A stretch of 64,000 bases of DNA, taken from assembly GCA_029959195.1 (NCBI GenBank), contig CP114127.1:124001-188000 (forward strand), given 5' to 3'. Positions 48,158 to 59,132 of this stretch are shown here, piece by piece (within the stretch, counting starts at the first letter, position 1; every line of letters starts with the position of its first letter). The notes beneath the pieces are model-generated. The model had not been told where the DNA came from and searched no databases. It was given only the letters and a program-made list of their open reading frames with translations. The DNA is from Dictyophora rubrovolvata (Eukaryota > Basidiomycota > Agaricomycetes > Phallales > Phallaceae). A program made the position numbers and the translations under genes.

Positions 48158-48189
48158 AAATTGGAGCTGACCAGAAATGTACACCATAG
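48158..48189 (-). repeat. right terminal inverted repeat (32 bp)
   Basis: Ends GTACACCATAG at 48189; reverse complement is identical to 40733-40764. Followed by GAAC. Confidence 0.9.
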
Positions 48190-48193
48190 GAAC
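48190..48193. repeat. target-site duplication, right (GAAC)
   Basis: Matches GAAC at 40729-40732. Confidence 0.75.
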
Positions 48194-48305
48194 TGTCCAG
48201 GTCTTGCTTCATGGCCTGCATGACGTCCTTCGCTGTTGCTTTTGAACTGGCAATGATAGATTGAGAGGGAGGCTTAAGTGGAGTGTCATTGACTGGAACC
48301 AACAT

Positions 48306-49540
48306 GGTTAACTGGAGAACTTACATGTGCAAAGGTGTGTCTTTTATACCTTGAGGACGAGTTTGGGAGGAAATGAGCGCAAGTTGATGATGCATGTCAC
48401 ATATGTACGTCACGCATCTTACTCTGACCAGGAACGAAGCCCGGAAGGTGATATGTTACCGAACAATAAATTGAAAACAATCAAAAGCTTATAAAATCAA
48501 TATCGATAAGAACAATAAGGAACCTCTTAGTTACAGGGTAAATTTTTGTGAGGACACTAAGGGATTACTGCACAATTGTAAGCCCGTATCATGCTGAAAA
48601 GGTTACTGAGGGTTGTTTTCCATTCAGAACATAATAGATACAATTTTTTGTCCCAAATACATTTTCAGACTTTATGCCCAGGAAACTCCGTGTGCCTGGT
48701 GCCATGCCGTATCCGCATGTAACTTGGCAGTTGGACCCAAAGTGACAACAATTATGTTATTGGAGGTTGTGGACAGTCCAGGTTCATCCGAAGAACACAC
48801 CAGGGACCTTACCTGATATTCTTTCCTCTTCTATCTTTTGTTGTTTCAATTGACTAAAGATTTATTTTTTTGCGCCTGGGGACTAAACCAATGCGCGGCA
48901 ACACGAGGTGATCAGCATGGCCTCAAGAAGTTCGCTTGCTCTGATATGGTATGTATATCAAAATGTACGTCTTTTGTTCTATTGGACGACCCTGTTATGA
49001 GATTTTTCGCCTGAGAACCCACTTCACAAGTGTCATGACTTGTTTGAGGCAAATTCAAGGATAATTTCTTTGCAAAAATATTATTCCCCCTTTGGCTTGG
49101 GAAGATGATTGATAGCACAATTTATTCCAACTGCCAATTTTGGGACCCGAAACTACGGTGTAATATCGATGGAAACGAAGTAGAGAGCGAGATTCTCGCG
49201 AGTCTCAACATTCAAGTCTGTCCAGTTTCCATTCTTGTCACGTCAAAGATATATGCAAGAATTATATTTCCGAGCCAGGCTCCCCAATAAATAATGTCTG
49301 ATACCTTGGACTCAAATATTGCTATTGTTGTCAACCCATCTACCTGTCAGGTGGGCTGACGATTGTACCACTGCGCACACCTACTAGTAATGCTTCCATA
49401 TTATGCAGATCAATCATCAACATGTGTTCTTCAATATCAAACCATTGAGCAATTGTTCAGAAAGACCTTTCGCCGTGCCTGGAGGCTGGAGCCTCTGAAG
49501 TGGTGGCTTATATGTCTCATGTACATGTCTTACCCAAATT
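48306..49540. other. duplicated LACS 3' flank / FunK1 promoter block
   Basis: Inverted copy of about 16640-17840, upstream of FunK1 copy F. Includes the TATA box at 48342-48348 (minus) and continues to the LACS 3' flank equivalent (49440-49540). The LACS coding end itself is not present. Frames here, such as 48613-48816, mirror non-coding frames in the partner. Confidence 0.7.
48342..48348 (-). promoter_or_regulatory. TATA box of FunK1 copy F
   Basis: TATAAAA on the minus strand 37 bases before the ATG at 48305, conserved with 17798-17804. Confidence 0.5.
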
Positions 49541-49589
49541 TGCTAAAGCTTGGAAGACATCTTTACACCTCTAGGGCCCCAAATTGAGT

Positions 49590-50160
49590 TTGATCGATAT
49601 GAGATGCATGAAACGAAATAAGACCCCCCATGACATTTCTCCATATTTCGCGTCGAGTGAAGGACTTGGAGGGTGATGATGTAGAACAGAAAAATTATTA
49701 TTATTCGCAGAAGGGTACATACATTTTGCAGCCAGCACAACTTTGAAACATAATCAGGGATATCGATCCAAACTCATGACATCTCATTTTTCCGAGCCTT
49801 AATTTGAAAGAGGCATCTTAGATGAAATGTAGGTTTGGCCGGGAGCTGCGGAATTCTAGGCTTAGAACTTGACGCGTGTGCGTGACTGGGGGCCAAGGGT
49901 CCTCGAAATGGAAGCTGGCATAATTCTTGACGGGAGATTTAGTGAGGGAGCCTAGGGAGGAAATGAGGTTGGAAGATGAATTGGTGTGGGTGTGAGATTA
50001 GGAATGGAGGGACACGGATGGTTCATGGCAAGCATACGTGGGTGTAACACTCAACAAAAGAGCTGCAAGAGTGAAACATGGGAAGCTGATGGGGTACTTG
50101 GGCTCAGGCTCGACTTGCTAGGCACTGAGAGAGGACAATACCAGAAGAAGGGTTATTGAT
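49590..50160 (-). pseudogene. FunK1 C-terminal relic (copy I)
   Basis: Similar to the 28500-28763 relic and to the 3' end and flank of copies B, C and E: the complement of CATAATCAGGGATATCGATC (49747 on) and the Ser/Pro-tail region follow in the same order. Frames are lost, so it is recognised at the nucleotide level. No catalytic domain. Confidence 0.6.
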
Positions 50161-50685
50161 CCTCCAAGTCGCCATTTCCTTTGTTGACTATGTCCTCAAT
50201 TTTTTTCCACGTTCTTTATTTAACGCCTAAATTTAAAATCTCACCTTTGTATTTGTGCTTACATTCTGTTGAATAAATCCATCATCCGTTTTACCCTCTT
50301 AGTTTTGAGTCTTAAGCTCACCTTTAGACCTTCAGCTGATTTCGACCTTTATCTATTCTCAACATTGTCTATCTATATCAGACACACAGTTGTTCTTTTA
50401 TCTCGTTTAAGTCATCCTTCTGACTCAACTCGAGCTCTTCCGGGCTCCTGACCTTTTGTAGTTCTTTGCTACCAAGTTTTTCTACTTGAATTTTGACGGG
50501 CAGTTTATGCTGCGACTTGTTTGTGATCGTAAAATCTCCTGAAACCAACAAATGAATTCCTGAAATTGCAACAAAAGTAAAAACACGGCTCTCGGTTACT
50601 AAAGTCTTGTGAGAGAGTTGAGGTTGGGTTTGAATCTGGGTTTAAATCCCAATTTTTTTACTCTCTGTTTGACGAAAAATCTCAA
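50161..50685. other. intergenic, repeat-like
   Basis: Shares short blocks with 29650-30155 (such as AATTTTGACGGGCAGTT). May include the former promoter of the adenylosuccinate lyase pseudogene. No gene. Confidence 0.45.
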
Positions 50686-52781
50686 GATGGCAAACTTAAC
50701 ATCAATAACGCCAGATCTTCTGCAACAGCAGACTTACCAGACACCACTAGCTAGGTACACAGTTTCTTCATGAGTAATCAATCCCGCTAATATCGAAACA
50801 CGAGTTTTATAGTCGATATGCCAGCAAAGAGATGGCTCATCTTTTCTCTCCTGCGGTGAGTAACATAAACATAATGTTTATGCATGCTGCTCATTTGGAT
50901 TCTATTTTTTTCTCTTTTGTAGATGCGGTTCCACGTGGAGAAAACTTTGGTTATACCTCGCCATTGCAGAAAAGGAGCTATGTTTGCCGATCTCAGACGA
51001 AGCTATAAAAGAAATGGAAGCGAATCTTGTGAGTGGGATATCTTATTTTTCGACTACAGGACTTCGATTTAATGTTTCTATTATAGCACTTGGATGCCGC
51101 ACAATTCACATTAGCTAAGAAAGAAGAGAAGAAAAGACGTCATGATGTTATAGCTCATATTCACACTTTTGGAACAGTCACACCAAGTGCAGCGGGTATT
51201 ATACAGTAAGACTTGGCGTCGTTACCTTGCGAAGTTCATCTAACGTTGGTGCTATAGTTTAGGCGCAACATCGTGTTACGTTACAGAGTAGTAGCACTTC
51301 TTTTTTTTTCTTTCAACCTCTCAAGTCTGCTCTGACTCCTGCTTTTCAAGTAACGCCGACCTAATCTTTTTACGATCCCCGTTGGACCTCTTAATCCCAA
51401 AACTTGTAATTGTCATTTCTCGCTTATCTGATTTTGCCAAAGAGTACCAAGATTTGCCAACCTTAGGTTTTACACATTTTCAGCCTGCTCAACTCACAAC
51501 CATTGGCAAGCATGCTACTTTATGGATCCAGGTGAGTCTTTTATACATGTTGAAGACCAAGTCAGTGCAATTAACATGTTTTTTTCCAAGGAATTGATAT
51601 GGGATTTGAGAAATCTGAAGTGTGCACGAGATGATTTAGGGTTTCGGGGTGTCAAAGGTACTACGGGAACCCAAGCTTCATTCCTTTCCTTGTTTGATGG
51701 GGACCATGAGAATGTACGCTCGTCTTCTTGCCAAGCTGATAGTATTTGCACACAATTCAATAATCTTTTTCTTTCTTCTCATTTAGGTTTTGGCGTTAGA
51801 TAAACGGGTGACCGAGCTTGCCGGTTTCCCATTCGCCTATCCTGTCTCTTCCCAGACCTATTCACACAAGATCGACATAGATGTTCTGGCTCCTTTATCC
51901 AGTTTCGGGGCGACTGCGCATAAAATAGCAACTGATATCCGACTTTTGGCGCATTTGAAGGCATGTCACTGTTTGGGGTTGAGCCGCTTTAACAACAACA
52001 ATAATATATTTCATTGCTTCAGGAAATAGAAGAACCCTTTGAGAAAGATCAAATCGGAAGTTCCGCTATGGCGTATAAATGCAATCCCATGTGTAGCAAG
52101 CGAGTGTGTAGTCTGGCGCGACACCTCATGGTGCTTCATCAAAATGCATTGATGACAGCGGCTGGTCAATGGTTTGAACGAACGCTGGACGACAGGTATG
52201 GCATACGACATGTTGCTTTTTGTTCAGAAGAAAGTCAATTATAGTTTTATTTGTTTAGCGCCAACCGGAGAGTGACACTTCCAGAAGCATTCCTCACGGC
52301 TGATATCATTTTGACCACATTGCAAAATATTAGTGAAGGACTGGTTGTTTATCCGCAAGTCACGCATTGCACGCAGAATCTCAGAAGAATTACCGTTCAT
52401 GGCGACTGAAAATATTATTATGGCAGTTGTGAGAGATGGAGGTGACAGGCAGGAAGCACATGAACAGATCTGGGTATGGTCATTAAAAATATCATCCCAC
52501 ACGTAGTCTTCTAATCTTGGGGGGACATACAGGTGCTGTCCCACGAAGCAGCCGCAGTGGTAAAGCAAGAAGGAAAGCCCAATGACTTGATAACTCGTAT
52601 CAAAGCGAGTTCCTATTTCTCAAAATACAATATTTCAATCGATGAACTCCTAGAATCCCGTCAGTACGTGGGGCGGGCACCTGAGCAGGTTGACGAGTTC
52701 TTAGCGGGCTCCGTAATCCCTGCGATAGAACCATGGAAGGCACAGATAGAAGGGTCTCAGAAAGCCAAATTAAATGTATAA
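50686..52781 (+). pseudogene. adenylosuccinate lyase pseudogene (purine biosynthesis)
   Basis: All main blocks of the enzyme that cleaves SAICAR and adenylosuccinate are present across about nine exons: [50 protein letters not shown] (catalytic His region), [86 protein letters not shown] and LITRIKASSYF. Damage: two bases missing around 50935-50950 before TWRKLW, a 4-base insertion near 52355, and the signature loop reads [11 protein letters not shown] where the family has YKRNPMRSERV. The two Arg-to-Cys and the Glu-to-Lys changes are transitions, the first two C-to-T. The window holds no intact copy, so a functional gene must be elsewhere if the organism makes purines. Confidence 0.88.
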
Positions 52782-53042
52782 AATATTAAGGAAAATATGT
52801 TACTATTGTCTATTTTACAATGTATCTCATCGCGAATCAAATGATTGCATATGGCACCCATTCTACTGAATCACGTGAATTTGCTTTGCTTATCAAATCT
52901 AAGGGCTTCTCTTCCGAATCTCTCCCCCACGAAAAACGGGCCCCGAAAGTTTCTCTTGGAACATGTCTACTCCAGATATATTTAAAGGCAGACATCGAAA
53001 GCTAATATTGGCCTTTCCTCTTCCTGAACCTTTTCCACGAGA

Positions 53043-54350
53043 ATGCGTGTATACCAGCCACTGTGTCGAGCTTACAGCTTCACCTCCACCGCCTCAGTGC
53101 CTTCGGCGTTGCTCAAAGAATGAGTGCGCAGACCTGCTTTGCTGCAAAAGCTTGTGTGTGCGGAAGATTTGGTGCCCTTGTTTAAAGATGATGATTGGAT
53201 GGGTTGGTCTGGTTTTACGGGTATGTTATTTATCATCGTCTATCCATTTTCTGATAAGATCAGAGACTGCCGACACCACTAATTCTTTTTCTTTTTTTGA
53301 AGGTGTTGGGTAAGAGAACTCTCTTGTTATGATGTGGCTGAATGTGATAGTTATCCCAAACTCGTACCTACCGCTTTGGCTGACCACATTGAAAAGAAGA
53401 ACCTTCAAGGGCAAATGAGATTTAATTTATTTGTTGGAGCATCGGTGGGTGCCTTGTTCTGAGTTTCAGATTATTTGCGGGCATGCTCAGACTTTTTATG
53501 TCGCGTGCGTCTCTTGTGCATATCTAGGTCGGACCGGAGACGGAGAGCCGATGGGCGACACTGAACATGTCCGCGTTTTAAGACACGTTCACACCGATTA
53601 GAAGAACTAAAGCGTTGTCGTCTGATTTTTCTAGGATCAATCGTCGAGCTCCCCATCAAGTTGGAAAACCAATTGCTTAGGGGATTAATGAAGGGGTATG
53701 ATTGTCCGCTTGACTGTTAACTTTGGTGGCTTGGACTGATACTTTTCACAACAGCGCATCAAATTCTGTATGTCTTTAATCCATTTCTGTGTTACTTTCC
53801 GTTGATTTGTATTCTTCAGTTGACAAGCATCTGTCAAGTATGTACTTTTCCTATCTTTGAATCTTGTGCAGTGTTTGAGCCCAATTCCCACTTTAGTGTT
53901 CGCCCAAGACTTGACATACGGCTTCTACACCAAACATAAAGTAGAATCTTAATGCATTATCTTCATATCTGAACCAGTTTTTGATGTCCCTCTTTTCGTT
54001 TGACTTATTTAGGCTCACCCACCGCATGACAAGCTCGACTGGGCGTTAGTTGAGGCCACTGCCATTACAGAGGAAGGTTACATTGTTCCAGGCGCTTCCG
54101 TTGGAGCCACTCCCGAAATCCTCCAAACCACGGAGAAAATAGTTGTGGAGGTCAATACGCGTATACCCAGTTTCGAAGGATTGCATGATATTAATGAGAG
54201 TCATCTTCCACCATATAGAAGACCCTACATAAGTAAATTAAAATTCACAATGCAGGAAAGGTTATTCTATGCCTTTTTTTTCTTCCAATAGCTAATCACT
54301 CATCCATCCGCTCGTATTGGCATGAGCGCCATTCCCATTGATCCCGATTG
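53043..54350 (+). pseudogene. acetyl-CoA hydrolase/transferase pseudogene (ACH1-like)
   Basis: Pieces in order: MRVYQPLCRAYSFTSTAS (mitochondrial-presequence-like), VRRPALLQKLV, EDLVPLFKDDDWMGWSGFT, an intron, [94 protein letters not shown] and IPSFEGLHDI. These match the ACH1/CoA-transferase family of mitochondrial acetyl-CoA hydrolases acting on acetate and succinyl-CoA. Breaks include TGA in ALLKE*VRR, where Arg (CGA) is expected, and a stop after GKPIA. Homology ends at HPSARIGMSAIPIDPD; the C-terminal third is missing. Lies about 260 bp after the adenylosuccinate lyase relic, same strand. Confidence 0.8.
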
Positions 54351-55058
54351 TAGGTGCACATCGTGCATGCATGCATGACCATGGTATTATTTACACTAAT
54401 ATATTTATGCAATATCCACACGTTTTTTTCGTAAGCCTTCGGATGAGCTTGTTGGATTCTTAGGCAGGCTGAAGAAAATTTGTAGCCAATGAAATGCACC
54501 AATTACAGTTTGTAGAATCCCAGGATCACTTGTACAAGGTGTTTCGTTTAAAAAAGGCCGCAAGAGGAGACGAAACATTGTCAAGAATTTAACTAACCGA
54601 TAGCGCACGGATTTGGGTAATCCAAAGACTTGCCGCTTGGACCAAGGAGATGTCTTCTACGCTCAACTCAGCAGCATACACATGGCACTGTATTCTGTCA
54701 GTGCCAATCAGAAGCCGCTCTGCAGAGGGATCGATGAATCTACATATATGTAAGCTAAGAATAAGTACAAAGGGATTTCGAGCCCATATTTGTATATTTG
54801 TCTCGCTAGGTTTTCGTATGTCGCACCTTGTGGCAGCCACTCTGAGTCGGATGATTGCGATCGATGAACATACAATAGCTGGTACAAAAAAATCATGAAC
54901 CAGAATCATAAAATTGGGCTTCAATTATTTCGAAGCCCTGTGAGCCATGTTTGTCCAACAATTGCTTGTGTTGTTGACGTGTGATGCTCCCGTCACACGT
55001 AGTGTACATACAGTAGCTAGATCTGATACAGACACTCTTCTTGCCCTCTCCCCCGTTT
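54351..55058. other. intergenic, no supported gene
   Basis: A 111-codon minus frame (54589-54924) is unrecognised. 54841-54947 repeats 33842-33960. Confidence 0.45.
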
Positions 55059-55461
55059 TGTTGAGGACTGGAACGGCTTACACGGAGATCACGTGGAAAT
55101 AGACTAATTAGCAATGGCGTGTTTGGTCAGCATTTGACTATATTGCAATTAGTATTTGATTCGTATTGAGTGCAGTTTCTCGCCTTTCCTTCATACTTAT
55201 TAGACACTTAAGTCCCTCGTTCCTGCTTACTCATAAACCATGTATATAATAACCAATAGTTAAACAAAAATATCATCAGAGAGAGAGTTTCCCCCCATTT
55301 TTCGCAACTTTTCCCTCAGTTTGAGCCTTAAGAAATATATCTTCTATCCATGGATTATATTATACAATTCTCTCTATCTATCTAAAAATCCCTTATTTTC
55401 CCTCGACACACATAAACACTGGTTCCCTGGATCTCTGCGTACTCCTGAGCGGCGCATATCA
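55059..55461 (+). mobile_element. solo LTR (403 bp), second copy
   Basis: Begins TGTTGAGGAC, ends GCGCATATCA, flanked by GTTT on both sides (55055-55058, 55462-55465). Near identical to 21953-22356. No internal coding region of the same element follows. Recent. Confidence 0.75.
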
Positions 55462-58400
55462 GTTTCATGGTGGCATCGGTGAGATCGTTTTCCAAAAAAA
55501 TTTCCACAAGACCCCACACATACAGTTGTCAAAATCGTTCCCAACAACTCTAATTGTGATTGTATTCGACTTGTCTTGTCGCGTTCTGGGTCTTCAGGTT
55601 TTACCGCGCTAACCCCATCTTTCCTCTGAATTGCTATTTCGGTTGCTTTGTTAGTTCGTTGGTTTCGTTGATTTGTGGTTCGTTGTTGGTTTTGTTGGTT
55701 CGTTTGTTGGTCTCGTTGGTTCGTTTGTGGTTTATTTGTTGAGTCATTGGTTCGGTTTGTTGGTTCGTTTGGCTCGTATCATCATATCGTGTCGTTATTG
55801 GTATCGTGGTTTTCTGTGGCTCCATGCCGATCCCTTGTGCGGCCTGCTATTGGTTTTCTTTGGTCCCTTGCTCTGGACCTAGCCTTGTTATCTGGTTTGC
55901 ACTAGCTCCATGAGCAAACCTTTGGAATTCTTTTGTGCCACAACTCCATCCCACATTATTAGCTTCCACCCACAAGCGGTCCACTCTCATCAACCGTTCT
56001 CACATTTCCTGAAAGAAGAACTATTTTACCGCACTTCCCTCCTTAATATTGATCAAACCGTTCGCCTAAAGATCTGTTGGGTTGAATCAATTTGCTTTTC
56101 TTCATCTGGTATTTTCTCTGAAAGGGTAGATATCGATTTAGACTCACCTCTCATGCTGGATATTTTCTTGGCGGGATTTGAGAACCTACAACGCTTACAG
56201 TTACATTTCGCATCATCAGTCGATCCAACCGTCGGTTTCGTCGAATATTTCCAGAAGGATCCCCTACATATTCTTGTCTGGTACCTTCAACTTCCCGACC
56301 AGAAAGAATCTTCCGTGCCTCTTAGCTCTTGGCTTTCATGCAAACCCGTTCTAAATATCATTCAATGATGAATCCAAACTCCAGTTCATCGAACGACATG
56401 CAAGACGGCCCCACGCACAACGACTATATGACCATAATGCAAGAACTTCGTGCCGAATTAGCCTTTCACCGTAACAACCGTCCTCAAGAAGCTGTCCCTG
56501 TTTTAGGTAGTTCCATATCTCTCTTTCGCGGGGACATACAGGAAGATGGTTTTGAATGGGTTTTGATCACAGACAAATCTTTCACGGAGTGGGGATGGAA
56601 TAATGATAGAATATGCAACTATATTAAACATTGCTTAAGGGATGATGCCTTGGTGAAGTACAATGAGATTGATCCGGTTACCCGTGCAAGTTGGCCTGCT
56701 TTCATGGAATGTTGGAAGCATTTATACCCTCCTTCCCCCAAATCCAACTCCTTGATGAATGCTCTCAACAAGTTCCAATCACAAAAAATCGATGCTTCCC
56801 AACTTTTAAACCCTTCCCTTTCACCTGCTGGTAAAACCTTCTGGGAGCTCCACAAATTTGTGAAGAGGCTTTTGCTATTGGGTTCGCGGGTTACTGGAAT
56901 GAATGATGTTTCAAAGGGAATGCTGGTGTACAGGAATTTACCCGCTGTCATTCAAGACCGTTTGCCTCATTATGACTTATCAACAGAACCATCTTTGTCT
57001 CGATTATGCGGTGACCTGATGAATATTGATGGTCAACAATTGGCTGATAGAGCAAAAACTGTTGGTTTACTGGAGAAACTGGATGCCCAAACCATGAAAT
57101 TATCAGCTCTTCAAAATCAAGTGGATGTGCTCAGGTCCTCTCGATCTCTCCAGCGCCAAGGGGAGAACTCTGCATCTCCATCAAACTCACTCACTTTTCA
57201 AACACCCTTATCTCAAACCCCTTCTATCATCGCTCGAGCCCCTCCAACCTTTCCTCACAATGCAGAGGGCAAACAAACTTACGCACTTGCAGTAAAGAAG
57301 TGGCATGCGGATAACGGCGATAACCCTCCCAGATGGGACAACCCTTACCCATTAACTCCAGGTTCGCCGATGGCCGGTTCACTCGAATGCTGGAAATGCG
57401 GGAGCTTAACGCATCGTAGTGGTCAACGGACACTTTGCAAGGAAGCGGAGGCTTTACCTCTTAAAGAATACAAATATCACTGATTTGTGGGGATGAACAA
57501 AATAAGTTTTCCGAATGATGCTAAGATGATGAACACTCTACCAGATACTACCCGCACCAGTTTACCTCTCCCTCAAAACAGCAATTTTTTGAACAAGGCT
57601 CTGCAGGCGATCCCAGTCAATTTATTAGCCAATAGTATGGATCCTACATGTAACTATATTGCACATAGCCCCGACTTTTCCCTTTTCACTCCTTACGGCA
57701 ACAATCTCATTTTTTCAGGTGATGTGGATTTTTCCTCTTTCAAATCTACTGGTTGTGCTGGCGGAGGATATGGCAGTGAAATCTTTTTTGAAGCAGGAGG
57801 TGGATACGGCTGCAACTCCACCATAGAACAGGGAAACAACTTGGAGGGAGTGTGATGCGTGGGGCACATCTCTCTCCACCTGTTTTGTGTCAACCCTATA
57901 CAACTTTTGTCCTCCAACCTCAAAACTCGAATCATCAACCTCTTTCTCATAGATCTTCTCCTGTAAACAATCAATCAAACCAAGAACCCAATAGAATTTC
58001 TTTACCCTCGTACTTGTGTCATGACCCTGTCAAAGTTCCACCATCCACTTTTTGGATCCAACCCCCTGGCAAGCTATTGAACCAAGGCAACCAATACCAT
58101 GTTGTAGAGTTATTCAGTCCTCGCAAAGACAACACTAGATTCTTACAGCCCTTCACCACAAAAGTAGACATCATGCACAAAGCAGCTGTGTGTTTCAAAG
58201 CTTTGATAGATGATGGAAGTGGCTGTATTGCTATGGACTCATTAGTGTGGGCTAAATGGGAATGGGCATTGGGACCCTTGTGCCCATCACCAGTCGTCGC
58301 ACGTGCTGCAAATGGAGCTTTAGTAAAGTCTAGAGGAAGGATCAATGTCAGATTAAACGTCGCGGGAATCACTACTTTCTGTTGGATGGAGGTCTTAGAC

Positions 58401-58726
58401 ACTAATAACAGTTTTGAGGTAATCCTTGGAAGGCCATGGTTAGGTCGCGTGAAGGCTATCCACGACTACAGTAAAGATGTCATTTACTTTGAAGATTTCA
58501 ATCATATTGTCCTACAGAATTTATCCCCTCCAATAGCACCCCCGAACCCCTCAGCCATCAAACATCCTACTATGAAGTCTTCATTGTCATCAGCAGAGAT
58601 CCCAAGGGAAGAACCTTCAAGTTCATCACTGATGTCTATTCAAAACTGCTTGACCTCACAAAATGAAGAATTTATAGGCAGAGGAGATCCCGATTTTGAT
58701 AGTGCCACAATTAAAGATAGGGAGAG

Positions 58727-59132
58727 TGTCAGGGTACGCTAGCATTGTCCCCTTATTTTTCTACATTTATCTTCAGTTCTGGTCTATTTTATTTATTTCC
58801 ATATTTCTCGTATTCTATCCCATCTCTTGCATTTCCCTTTCCTTCTGTATTCCCATTTTTCCTTCAACAGGCGCTGAGCGCCTGTTCTCATCAGAGCCAT
58901 GGCCTAGGCCCCAGCTAAAAGTCCGGGACCAGTGCGTATCCGCGCCCAGTCCATGAACCAAAGGCCGCATATGGCCTTCACTGTTTTTCATAGTATATAG
59001 TTAGTAGCTCTAGAGGAGGGATCCCTAAGTTTGTTCTCTTAGGATCCCCTCCCTCTAGGTGAGTTAGTATTATTCCTAGAATATATCTTGCTTAGGATCC
59101 CCTCCCTCTAGTCTGAGAGAGTAGCCCTGACA
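58727..59132 (+). mobile_element. 406-bp LTR-like element, copy 1
   Basis: Starts TGTCAGGGTACGC, ends GTAGCCCTGACA: 8-bp inverted ends with TG...CA. Flanked by GAGAG/AAGAG, one mismatch in five. Inserted in the gypsy fossil between protease and reverse transcriptase parts. Non-coding; the frame inside recurs in other copies because the copies are homologous. Confidence 0.75.

Larger units (their letters stand above)
40733..48189. mobile_element. DNA transposon with DDE integrase-like transposase, putative dioxygenase and alpha-kinase genes
   Basis: 7,457 bp bounded by perfect 32-bp terminal inverted repeats (CTATGGTGTACATTTCTGGT...), flanked by GAAC at 40729-40732 and 48190-48193, inserted in the first exon of a FunK1 gene. 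Copy B provides the empty site. Its cargo is more AT-rich than the flanks. Gene order: dioxygenase-like (+, 41367-43056), transposase (minus, 43077-44990), alpha-kinase (+, 45092-47910). Subterminal regions carry short repeats and a C run (41027-41040). The integrase-like transposase and 4-bp duplication recall Ginger-type elements, but the termini do not clearly match and the extra genes are not expected there; no family is assigned. Coding sequences carry several in-frame stops, mainly explainable by C-to-T changes, so this copy is decayed. The perfect TIRs suggest it is not ancient. Confidence 0.88.
39355..48305 (-). pseudogene. FunK1-family kinase relic (copy F) split by a DNA transposon
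   Basis: The 5' part is 48305-48190: MLVPVNDTPLKPPSQS, AKDVMQAMKQDLDSS. The rest resumes at 40732 and runs to about 39355: FLQ-type exon 1 sequence, KWLDCHSISPTK, LPQLCRYIRQVFRQQLDRR, PSYRLGYDPTMQLYEVSL and SPLV, fading after VSFEAYF. The break lies exactly where copy B reads DLDGSVVL. Between them sits the 7,457-bp element 40733-48189, with GAAC on both sides. The 3' half, including the whole catalytic loop, is missing, so this copy was already truncated or lost its end separately. Several frames are shifted in the 40387-40780 exon. The promoter region (48306-49540) is retained. Confidence 0.85.

Noticed and set aside
40733-48189. Classification of the transposon as a KDZ element because of the dioxygenase-like gene
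   Set aside because: The transposase core is integrase-like (DD40E) and the target duplication is 4 bp, unlike KDZ elements.
54589-54924. 111-codon minus frame with hydrophobic segments
   Set aside because: No family recognised; part of it is a low-copy repeat also present at 33.8 kb.
55059-55461. LTR as the 5' LTR of the gypsy fossil
   Set aside because: It has its own 4-bp direct repeat on both sides, and no matching copy occurs at the 3' end of the fossil.
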